Below the pieces are notes generated by a model, which made no database searches, was not told where the DNA came from, and saw nothing but the letters and a program-made list of their open reading frames with translations. The position numbers and the translations under genes are program-made. This document shows, one piece after another, positions 19,041 through 29,921 of a DNA stretch of 64,000 bases; positions within the stretch are counted from its first letter, which is position 1; every line of letters starts with the position of its first letter. The DNA is from Cloeon dipterum (Eukaryota > Arthropoda > Insecta > Ephemeroptera > Baetidae). The DNA lies in the NCBI RefSeq assembly GCF_949628265.1, contig NC_088789.1, positions 33,659,883 through 33,723,882 of the forward strand, read 5' to 3'.

Positions 19041-22000
19041 CTAAGGTTTTTCGCAGACAAACCGCTCTACATCCGTAACCACTTTAGAGGCGACAGGGTA
19101 CACTGGTCCAGTGACTTCTGTCTTATTATTCGTCTTGGGATCAATTACGAACATTTTTTCGACCAAGAGAGTACTCTGATAGACATTCAATCTGAAATAG
19201 GACGGATAGCATTGGTATCTTGTATTCGGAGCGAACATGTCATCTGCCAAAAGGGTGCGGCTGCGACACCAAACCTCGTGCGACTGGTTGATGAACTCTG
19301 TCTCGCCCAACAACATGTAATATCTACCACCTGCAAAAAATAATACATGACTTTCGATTCCTCATGTGCGCATCATGTGCGATGAAATCTTTGTCAAATT
19401 AAAAAAGGTTTATCTTCCCGATCGGTTAAGAATAATTAATTTCAATCAACAAATCAACAAATGTCAATATTTGCATAAGCTTAATGGTTTTTGGTTAAAT
19501 TTTTAAGGAGATATACAACATTGAAAAGTGCATACCCACGGTTGAAATAATAAATTTAGAATCTTCAAGTGTCTGAGGTTCTATGAGATACATTCCAAGT
19601 TCGCAGCAACGAGTGTAGGCTTCATACGGAGTCTAAAATTGCTAGAGCGTTAATTTCATAATTTCCAAACTTGTTGATTATTTACTGGAGCTGTTGAATT
19701 GCCGGTAATATAAAATGTTCTATTTCCAACTTTCTTGATGAATCCGAATTCGTCTATTATATTGTTGATTTGTGATACATCATTTTTTATAGCTTTAAGG
19801 TCCACTTAATATACATTTTCGTATGTTCTAATCGATCCCTGTGGGTCGAAATTGATGGGGTAAATGCTTTTTCTAATCTAATAAAATGTTTTGCGACCTG
19901 CGAGCAGAGGCGCAAACCCAAATTTTAATAATGCATGTTGTTTTAGATATATTTGCAATGCATATGGAAATGTTGGTAGCGACGTCTGTGCAAGCGTCAC
20001 CCCTCTGACGTCACAGCCGTGATTTGTGATTGGAATTGAAACCAATACTCGCACATAACAAAATATTTCATCGGAAAAAATATTTACGACCAATAGGAAT
20101 CGATTGAAACAAACGAAAATTTGGATTCAGCGGGTGTTTAGATAAAAATTACCTGTCCCGTTTATATTCAATAAGTCGATTGCCGTTTGCTACAATTCAC
20201 ATAAAATCTTAATTAACATGTCCTGAACACCAAAGACTAAATTTACGTTTTTTACGCAAGGAACAGTGTTCGAAAGCCAACAAGTTCGGCGCACCGGAAC
20301 ACAAGGAGTAGGAGGTATCAGCTTTCAAAAGAAAAAAGTCACTCATTTTATATTAATGATTTTTAAAGCATACCATTGAATTGTTATCGTAGTAGTTCGT
20401 GATGATTTTTGAGACGAAATCAGGTGCTTTTTGCTGGCCACACTTGTAAGTTTCGTAGGCAATCACACACTCGTCGTTGGATTCTATTTTAAAAATTAAT
20501 TTCTGGCAATTATTTAAAATTAAACATACTGATGTCACTGCATTGATCGTAAGCCACAAATCCCGTCTCCAATTTCGCGGGTTCCTCCTGGGACACGAGT
20601 TCTATTTGTCGCAGCGTTGCTATTGCGTCCAATCCCCCAATGCCAAACTACGGAATTTACATTAAACAGGATCGAGTATTAAAATATCCACGAGAAAAAA
20701 TTGATCTAACTTAAATCTTTAAATTCTGTTTAAATACCATTCCAATTTCCACTCCAATGCATTTCAAGAAGCACTAAAATACGCATTTTGTTTATGAAAT
20801 GGAAGGATTACAAATTCCCGACTTACCTTCAAATTTAGCGAAATTGTTGCGGTGAGAAAAGCGCTAACGTTCATTAGAAGATCGATTTGTTCTGCAAGAA
20901 ATGGACTTTCCGTCTTGTCATTTTCAAAGGAATTATTTCCGGGCATTTACCAACGGTGATGTCCCAGGTTTCTGCACATTCGGTCTGCATGGCTCTTCCA
21001 AAGGTACCCTTCTTTCTCACTTCGCAGAGAAAACTCTTGTTTTGGGCACAGTCGTCGGTGGCCAGCAACACGGATCCATTTCTCACTTCGAGATAAACGC
21101 AGTCCAAACCGGGTTTCGGGTGTCCCTCCTTCCAAGTAAGCTCAGGGTGGACGAAGTCCCGGCTTAGGGTGCACCAGCGGAAGTTTGAGTCGCACCCCAT
21201 ATCCGTGCCGGAAAGCCAGTAGTCACCAAAGATCGTCGGTGCAAATTCTTCAGTTGATTTTGTTAAAATTAATTTAGTCTCTCAGGTTTAAATCGTACTT
21301 GAGACAATTCTGGAAAAGCAACTCGACTTTCCCGCTGATTCCATTGAGGCCAGAGTCAGCCCAATTTCACAACAACTCTTACGGGCGGCTGTCCAGGTTG
21401 ACTTTATTGATCATTTTTTAGTTCTTTTGTAAAACTGAATGAAAAATTGGTTCACGTCTCACCAATTTTGAGGTGTAAGTCAGAAAGTTCCGGCCACACC
21501 CGTCGTACCAATTCCCATAAAAGAAAAAGTCTGGATAACAATACATAATTACGTATTATTTAAAAATGGGAGTAAATTATACCCCGTAAGACTTTCTCAT
21601 TAGAGATGGTGTCAAAGAGGGAAAGCTTTATTTTAAATTAATGCCACATTTATCGATTCATCTGAAATACACATTTTACATTTTTTTCGAAGCTCTCTAT
21701 TGGGCAGGAAGCAACGCATGGTTTTCGGGTGGTTATCAATGCACTCTGAAATTTTTATATCATAGTTGTTGCCTAAAAATTAACAAATCTTTACTTTGCA
21801 CGCGAATATATATTTATTGGAACAGTTGCGGTCCGTAATGATGGTGCCGGTTGTATTTAAGGTAAAGCGGAAATGCACGCAGCTCTCGTTCCCTCCGTTA
21901 TTGTCAGGCTGGAGGTTTTCCCAAACAAGACCCTTTGCGAAAACTTTAGGTCCATCGGGCCTGCACCACGACCATTGCTTCACTGGCGCCCCTTTCCACG

Positions 22001-25000
22001 TGCCACTGGTCCAGTAGTTGAAATTGGCAGTCCAGTTGTCTGAAATTTTAAAATATTTCCTAGGAAACTATTTTATTTTTATGACACGACCTTTATTTGC
22101 TCCAACCAGGGCAGTAAGGGCCAATTGCTCAGCTGCGTTGTCGATGTTGAGCGTCTCCATTCCCAAAGCGCAACACTGCCTGTTACTATCCAACCACGTC
22201 ATCTATCATGCCAAAAAATCAGACTTTTGTCCCATGCGAGTGTCGGTTACAAACCGGTTTGTTCCCCAAGAGGTAGGTGTAGATGCCGATATCAACCCAA
22301 AATCCGTAGGACTTTTTATCTTAATATTTAATAAGATTAAAGTTTTGATCATTTTTTCAATTTCTTTTATATACACACCTTTTAAATTTCCTGAGGAGTC
22401 AAATAAGGAGTCCTGGAATGGATGAAACTTAATTTAACGAGTACCGATTTATTATAATTCGAACGTTTCGGTTGCAGAGCTTTGGGCAGTCGACGGAATG
22501 CTGGCAGATGAAGGGCAGGGCGTCGTCGCACTTTCTGTGCACCAGGCCCTGTTTCGTGGATACTGTGGATAGAGAAACTGCCAAACAACGTTCTGTGGAG
22601 GACAGGTTCGCGTTATTGGTCGGCAACCACAGCTTTTCCGATTCGATCAGTTTTTCCGACATCTTGAAGCCAGTCGAGCACCAAACGTACTTTTTTTCCA
22701 AATTGCAATTAGCATCTTCGTTCGAGCCGCTTGTCCAGAAGGTTTTGGCTTAATTAAGAGTATCAATATTTATCGTTTAGCAAAAAAGTGTGAGTTTAAA
22801 CCTTCAAAATTGTTCATGCATTCCAATCTTTCGAGAGAGTTGACGGTCAAAAGTGTCATGTTTAGTGCCTTGCATCGAATTGCTGCTTCGTTTCTCGTGG
22901 CCTAATGATTTATTGATTTAAATTTGCTCAGAGTTAGAATAAAAATAATCTTACTGTAGAGCTTGAAACAAAATACTCCATACCACAATCAGAAGTCTGC
23001 TTCATGCCTTGGACTGAGTTAAAATGAAATTACTTAATGTATCCTAATTTCGTAAAAAGAAAACACCTACTCTCCTGTGATCCTGAGGTTGGATTATTCT
23101 AGATTAAAAATACATATCTTATAAGTTTGGATTTTTGATGCCTGGAGGCTCGAAATTTGGTTCGGCTGCTGAATCACTCCAATTGAAAATTCGACTTAAA
23201 TAACGTGCCAAAAATACTAGGAAGAGTAAAAACAGTTTTTTTTGGTCGTAATAACCTAGCAATATAAACACGAGTGACGCAATCAGAGGTGTGTGGTTCT
23301 CTGATTGGCTTTTTAACGTAGTAGCAACGGCCACATAGTTCCTTGTCTATTATGCTGTGTCACAGTCATCTCGATATAGCACCCCTGCAAGAAAAATGAT
23401 GTCAGTGACGTGAAAATGACGAAAAATTTTGTATTTTCAAAAGGCTTTAAATTTTGATTTTGAACAACTAAAAACAAGTTTTGTTGGTTTTCCATTGAAT
23501 TTTGAGCAAATTTGGAAAATTTTCACATTCCTTCAATGACGTCACTGAGACATCACTGTGATATCACTCACGTCACGGTTGCACTCCCGTAGAGACGAGG
23601 AATGAAAATGATGTCAAAATGATATCATATTGACATACCCACGGTGACCAAACGTTTTAATATTTTTCCGTTGATATACCAAAGAAATCAATATAATATC
23701 TCTAAAATTTTCCAATTTTGGAAAAAATTCAAAAAATTTAAAAATCAAAAAAATATTTTTTGTCATTTTTTCATACTTTTTTAAATTATATTATTGCAAA
23801 TGGGGCCTACAATTCAGGTGTGCCGGGTCACGATTCGATGTGATGTCAAAGTGATGTCAAAGTGATGTCAAAGTGACGTCAAAGTGACGTCAAAGTGATA
23901 TCAATATGACATGCTCAGCGTGATGATTTTTTGAAATTCTGGGGATGCGCGTGATATCAATGTGACATCAATGTGATGTCCCAAAAGAATTTGAAACAAA
24001 AAAATTTGAAATCTTTGCTGATCATTAACATTGAAATTAATTAATTAATTTCATAATTTTTTTGTTTCAAATTCTTTTGGGACATCACATTGATGTCACA
24101 TTGATATCTAGCGCATCCCCAGAATTTCAAAAAATCATCACGCTGAGCATGTCATATTGATATCACTTTGACATCACATCGAATCGTGACCCGGCACACC
24201 TGAATTGTAGGCCCCATTTGCAATAATATAATTTAAAAAAGTATGAAAAAATGACAAAAAATATTTTTTTGATTTTTTTAATTTTTTGAATTTTTCCAAA
24301 ATTGGAAAATTTTAGAGATATTATATTGATTTCTTTGGTATATCAACGAAAAAATATTAAAACGTTTGGTCACCGTGGGTATGTCAATATGATATCATTT
24401 TGACATCATTTTCATTCCTCGTCTCTTCGGAAGTGCAATCGTGACGTGAGTGATATCACAGTGATGTCTCAGTGACGTCATTGAAAGGATGAGGAAATTT
24501 TCCAAATTTGCTCAAAATTCAATGGAAAACCAACAAAACTTGTTTTCAGTTGTTAAAAAAACATCGTGACGTGAGTGATATCACAGTGACGTCACAGTGA
24601 CGTCATTGAGGGAATGGGAAATTTTCCAAATTTGCTCAACATTCAATGGAAAACCAACAAAACTTGTTTTTAGTTGTTAAAATAAAAATCGTGACGTGAG
24701 TGATATCACAGTGACGTCACAGTGACGTCACAGTGACGTCACAGTGACGTCATTGAGGGAATGGGAAATTTTCCAAATTTGCTCAACATTCAATGGAAAA
24801 CCAACAAAACTTGTTTTTAGTTGTTAAAATAAAAATCGTGACGTGAGTGATATCACAATGATGTCACAGTGACGTCATTGAAGGAATGGGAAATTTTCCA
24901 AATTTGCTCAAAATTCAATGGAAAACCAACAAAACTTGTTTTTAGTTGTTTAAAATAAAAATTTAAAGCCTTTTGGAAATACAAAATTTTTCGTCATTTT

Positions 25001-26863
25001 CACGTCACTGACATCATTTTTCTTGCACTTAAGTGCAATTGTGACGCGAGTGATATCAAAGTGATGTCACAGTGACGTCATTGCAGGGATGGAAAATTTA
25101 ATGCTTGAATAAGGAAATCAGTAAATATTTTTATTTTATAAAATGGAAAAAACTCGATGTTTTCGATTGGTTGGAAACGCAAATAATTTGCGATGGCTGG
25201 GAGATTAAGATTATTAAAATAAAAGTGGCAAGCGTGACGGGGCTACTTTTTCCGCTGACGCTCATAACGGTGGAGATTCCTTACACTCAGAATTATATTG
25301 TATGCGATGTATGTGACAATAAAAAATAATTCATATGCGTGTTCTTCGTTCCTAATCAAAAAATTAATTGAATTTTCCAGGAAAAAATATAACTGTGATG
25401 TCATATTGATATCACCAGGGTGACGTCAAATTGACGTCACTAAATGTCCGTCACAATGGGATCATATTGACATCATTATGATATCACGACCAAAAAATTT
25501 TTCCCAGAAAATTATTTTTATTGCATTTTTAAAACTTGAGGTTGAAAATGCTATTAAAATGATTTAAAGAAAATTTTCTGGGGAAAATTTTTTGGTCAAG
25601 ATATCACCTCAAGTGACGTCAATATGACGTCATATTGACGTCACTCCAGGTTGGAGCTCGGAATACGGATCCAAAAACTGTCAGTTTTGAAAATGCTATT
25701 AAAATAATAGCATTTGGGGAAAATTTTTTGGTCGTGATATCATAATGATATCAATATGATCCAATTGTGACGGACATTAAGTGACGTCAATATGACGTCA
25801 CCCGGGTGATATCATGTGACATCAATATGACGTCACAGTGATATTTTTTTTCTTGCAGGGACTCTTTGCTATTTAGTTAATTATACCAAAATAATCACTA
25901 GAGAAGTAGTTAACGCTTTCACATTTCAGCTTGTCTAGTGATTCAGCCACTTGAACTAATTCGACCCTCAGAAGTCAATTGATGGCACAAAACATGAGTA
26001 AAATAAACATACCGCAAGAAAACTGTTGTAATCTGTACAAGATAAACTGCACGGAATCGGCTGTAATTTTAAACTATTTATTAATACCTAAACGGTTTTA
26101 ATAAAAATTCATATGCAGACTGTGGTTGTTGATGTTTTCGTCGTAGGTGTAGTGTTTGTTGATGATTTTGAGGTAGTAGTTACAACTTTTGATGAAATCT
26201 TGTGGACAACCTGCGTCGATGGAGAAGGATGATTAATAAGCGATTTAATTCCATCTTGCTCCGTCGCTGTTTCAGTCTCATCAACGTGACCTGATTTTTC
26301 GACCGCTGTGAGCGTCAATAATTTTTCTGAAATTTTATTTTACTCGGTATAGTGATGGCATCCGATGGTGCCGATGCTTCACTAGCAGAAGAGCTTCCTG
26401 TCATGGCTGCCGATGCCAACGAGTACGTGACTGTTCGGATGCTTGTGGTCTGTGTTAAATCGAAATGTTACAACGATGCCAAGTTTCTATAGTTTAAAGC
26501 ATATACCGAGCTGGTTGGATTGGTCTTTTTTACCGTTTCATTTACAGATGGCAGACACTTTTTAAATCCGCAACACTTGATGATATGAAATCTCCGAAAA
26601 TTGTTTTGCAGTCGAATTTTGGGGATTACATTTGGACCTGATTGAAATTTAAGTTATGCTTTTTCTTTTTCAAACTAAAACTTACCATAATTCTGGTTGC
26701 TAATTATGAATTTGATGGAATTTATTTTGCGTCCCTATATTATGACATTATAATCAAAACTCTCTCCCGGGAATTTATATAACAATTTACTCACTCGATT
26801 TTTTGCATGCCCTATTGTCTGAAGAACAACAATCACAAGCAATGTCCAGAAACCGAAATTCAT
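19041..26863 (-). CDS. Copy C: secreted CTLD-mucin-OBP fusion protein
   Basis: Same exon plan as copy B. Key exons: signal peptide 26863-26795; Thr-rich 26449-26121; linker 26060-26013; CTLD1 last exon 22748-22465; CTLD2 last exon 22039-21795 (QPDNNGGNESC); CTLD3 last exon 21247-20951; OBP exons including 20773-20738 (CFLKCIGVEIGM), 20647-20530 and 20483-20374 (ECVIAYETYKC); C-terminal exon 19330-19041. Lengths equal those in B except the last exon (+6). The Thr-rich exon is the shortest of the family. It is frame-broken if read straight through, but in frame when the internal GTAAAATAAAA...ATCAG stretch is spliced out, so the gene is probably functional. The intron between linker and CTLD1 is about 2.9 kb because of a palindromic satellite. 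The linker after CTLD2 has lost a Cys. Confidence 0.78.
19905..20100. repeat. Dispersed GACGTCACAGC repeat in a CTLD4-region intron of copy C
   Basis: Contains GAGGCGCAAACC, CAAGCGTCACCCCTCTGACG and GTCACAGCCGTG. It is related to elements in the equivalent intron of F (48780-49000) and G (55560-55800) and at 62510-62720. Confidence 0.5.
23320..25860. repeat. Palindromic TGACGTCA/GATATC-rich satellite in an intron of copy C
   Basis: A large inverted repeat is centred near 24040 (AATTAATTAATT). The left arm, about 23330-24035, and right arm, about 24045-24530, share CAGAATTTCAAAAAATCATC, GTCACGATTCGATGTGATG and TGGTCACCGTGGGTATGTCA as reverse complements. To the right is a tandem run of four to five units of about 140-165 bp (24425-25000), each starting CGTGACGTGAGTGATATCAC and ending in ACCAACAAAACTTG. 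A second inverted pair lies at 25380-25860 (TTTTTTGGTCRWGATATCA / GTGACGGACATTA). The region is dense in TGACGTCA and TGATATCA palindromes. No protein or transposase frame was found. Confidence 0.85.
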
Positions 26864-28580
26864 TTTGCTGCTATCCGCATTGATGGCTTTTTGCGAACTA
26901 AAATTTAAATAGCATTTTGCTCTGCAGAGTGACTATACCTTTGCGAATCTGTTTTATAGTGACGTCCTATCCTGTTTCCTCTTTGAATGTGACAAATGCG
27001 TCATTATATGCTCTAAAATTCTTCATATTTGAAAATGTGATGGTATTTTTCAGCGCAATTTCATTAAAATTTTCAAGCCTTATTATTATATTAACTGTTT
27101 TGCATTCTCTATAATATTAGTCTCATACATTCATTAAATTAAATGAATGCATCTTGATAAATAGTTAACATCTTCTTAAATTTGACACACTTGAATCAAT
27201 AATACACACAGATTAAATTGTCTACTTTTTCGACCTAGGTTCAGTACTCAGCGTGCGATTTACTGTGCCAAGACGGGCAGGGTTTTTTTTTTCAAATAAT
27301 AATACAGAATATTCTAGCTCGCTCTCTGCTGCTATAGCATCCGTTGCCGAAGAACGGTCCCCGTCAGCAGTAGTGCAGTGCTTTCCAGGCCATTATATGG
27401 TTTTACCGGAACCAAAAATGTCCGTCCTGACGTATATTATGCTCGGAAAGTTGTTCAGTTGCTGTTTGACGTCGTCCGTGTAGTTTTCGCTCTTTTGCGA
27501 TTAAAATTCTGCCGTTAAATGAGTTCCAAGCTTTCTTGCAGCCACCAATCGTGTCACACGTCAGGTGGCGTGACCTGACGAAGGTCGGTGAAGGGCGAGA
27601 TGCATACATTTTGGCTGAGTAATATATAATGTGTGCTCGATGTTGCTGAAAAATCATCAAAAGCAGACTCAACAGTGGATCTCTGGTCAACTACCCTGAA
27701 AAAGGTCGTCAGGGTATGCCAGGTTAAAGCTTTATTTCCGTGAACTGTCCAACGAACGGACGAACATTTACAAAAGCATGGCCAAATGTGCTCGAAACTG
27801 CAGAAAAGCTGCGGAGATGATCTCAGGTCGGGGTTCCCTGAAAAAGGTCGCCAGGGTATTTCCCATTAAAGCCGAACCAAATACCTATCTGATGAGGGGT
27901 CGAGGTTGAGGATTGGACGAGCTGTAGGAATTAAATAAAAATAAAACCATTTTCGCCTGTGCACATTCTGAGTCATAAGGCGAAAATCCCGAAAAAAATT
28001 AATTTTAATTTTTATGTTGGCTGCTTGAAAAATCTTGAAGACCGGCATTGGTCCTCCACGTAAGGTGGAACAGGTGGGAACCCATTAGCTCAGATGGCTA
28101 GAGGAGGCATTACCGGAAAAAATAAAAGTATGAAAATATCGACTTTTACCAAAAACCAGCCATTTCAAAAATCGTAGTAATTCGAAAAATGGTCCAATTT
28201 TGAAAATCTGCACACGAGCGGACGTGCCCTACCAAGGGACATCGACTGGTGCCAGAATAATCACCCTACGGCCCACAGGGCCCCAGCTGGGCCCCAAAAA
28301 CGAAAACTTTCTTATGTACCATATCATGTTTTTTCAGCTTTAAAAAATAATGAATCGGCTTCTATTGGTTTCAGAGGCTATAAATAATGATTTTTAGACT
28401 TGCTATAAAATTCTGCATCAAATGACCCCTTTAAGTGGTTACCGTTCACCCCCGCCACCCCCTAAGCCCTGAAAACCCGCGCTAAAAGACACATATTTTC
28501 TTTTGATTTTTATTTTAATTCATCTTTGGGCCCGGGGGCTGATTTTGACTGCATATCGACACTTCGTTTCGAACCGAGAG
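26864..28580. other. Upstream region of copy C and repeat DNA
   Basis: 26958-26984 is the conserved promoter module; about 27290-27490 is the shared upstream block. From 27540 the DNA is unrelated to the other copies. CCCTGAAAAAGGTCG occurs twice (27705 and 27837) with CAGGGTAT behind it, suggesting a dispersed element. At 28090 a pol III box A-like TAGCTCAGATGG occurs without a convincing tRNA fold. Confidence 0.5.
26958..26984 (-). promoter_or_regulatory. Conserved upstream module of copy C
   Basis: AGTGACGTCCTATCC followed by TGTTTCCTCTTT (plus strand), 95-121 bp upstream of the ATG at 26863; identical to the module of copies F and G. Confidence 0.5.
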
Positions 28581-29650
28581 GCGTCGGTTGGTTGGGTTTC
28601 GTGTCGATATTTTTTGCGTTTTGAGCCATTTTTTTACACGGGAAAATAGGGAAGCGTTTTGGCTCGTTTGGAAATGCTTGACTATCGACGCCAGTGGAGC
28701 CAACGCCACGCTTTCCACAGAGTTTTGCGATAAAAATTTACAATTTATTTGCAAAGTGTTTTATGGGACATTTTTTTAAATTAAATTAATTAAATTTTAA
28801 ATCAGGCTAGGGACACTTTAAACGCGTCAACCCACGGAAGAGCTTTGAAAGACGAGTGTGCTGCGAATTTCAACATTTCGATATGTTTATCCATATTGAT
28901 ATTATTAATTTAATTAACTACAATTTTTTAAACCAAAAGTCGAGCAGGACAACATTTTCAACAGCACAAAATTTGACATCAAGATTAAACCAATTTTCGC
29001 ACGAATGGGCGTATTAAATTAAATTTGTTTTAGAATTAATAAATAAAATTGGGTCAATTTATTTAATAGCAACTACAGACGGAGACTTGATTGCGGAAAT
29101 TTGTGGAACGCTATCTCATTGGAAATAAAATAGTGTACGCTTTAATTTTTAGAAATAGAAAGCCTATATGAAATCAAGAATTTTGGACTTTCGTTCGAGA
29201 AGCCGCGTCTTGGTGCGCTGCCAGTACGGATTAAATCTCGTTTCCCTCGAAACGGTTGAAGAACTGAAGTGCATAGTAGATGCACTGTTGGGTGATTTTA
29301 TAAAAAAAAATCATTCAATGCCACTCTTTTTGTTTTAATTTCAATAAGGAGGGATGTATACAGGCCGATGGGACTTTGGCTTTCAGGAAGCAGAAAAGGA
29401 ACGGCGAACAATGGCTCTCGTTGGTGCACGTCGAACGCCGATCGAATTCAATATTTCGCAGTGGGCTTGGTTCGGAATCAATTTTATTATCCCTTCCTCT
29501 CCGTCTTTTTTACTATCGTCAATTTATTAACCTTGAGGGATGAACTTCCATAAATATCCAATTTATTTTGACTTGCTTTCTAGCAAAAGTGTGCGGATAC
29601 CAATGTTTGCAAAGTTAAAAAAAGTTTGGAAAACGAAATCAAGAAAAAAA
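28580..29650 (+). pseudogene. Decayed CTLD/OBP gene relict
   Basis: Several exon-like pieces in the family's style lie in one direction. About 28655-28757: WKCLTIDASGANATLS, then FCDKNLQFICK, a CTLD ending. From 28806: THGRALKDECAANFNIS, matching the CTLD3-OBP junction. From 28942: EQDNIFNSTKF, matching the helix after OBP C1. About 29190-29289: RCQYGLNLVSLETVEELKC, a CTLD helix-2 exon with a phase-1 end. From 29345: LWLSGSRKGTANNGSRWC, a CTLD3-like core needing a frame change. From 29584: KCADTNVCK, a Cys linker. Exon order is not that of the intact genes, and no signal peptide or CFLKC exon was found. It is probably a rearranged pseudogene, or possibly part of a diverged gene. Confidence 0.5.
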
Positions 29651-29686
29651 TTTAGCAATTTTAAGCCTCCACCACGAAATTAACTA

Positions 29687-29692
29687 TTTATT
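29687..29692 (-). terminator. Polyadenylation signal of copy D
   Basis: AATAAA on the minus strand, 230 nt after the stop, in a block (CCTCCACCACGAAATTAAC) conserved downstream of D, E and F and, slightly changed, G. Confidence 0.5.
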
Positions 29693-29921
29693 CTCTTCAT
29701 ATTATTGATACATATATATATCAGTTTTCAAAACTGCAGTTTGTACAATTTTTAAAGAACAAAACATAGCATATGAAATGTGCGATCATATAAATTGATT
29801 ATTTCATGTTACAAACCAAACAATTTGCATTCAAAATAAGAAAAATCAATCAAAAGTAATCAAACATATTTTAAGAACAAGCAATGTGCGCATCTTGATT
29901 GCTTTCAAGATTCAATTTTTG

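Noticed and set aside
24425..25000. CRISPR-like regular repeats
   Set aside because: Units are 140-165 bp with nearly identical spacers in a eukaryotic intron; this is satellite DNA.
28078..28160. tRNA gene
   Set aside because: Only a box A-like string is visible. No anticodon arm, box B or acceptor stem could be paired.
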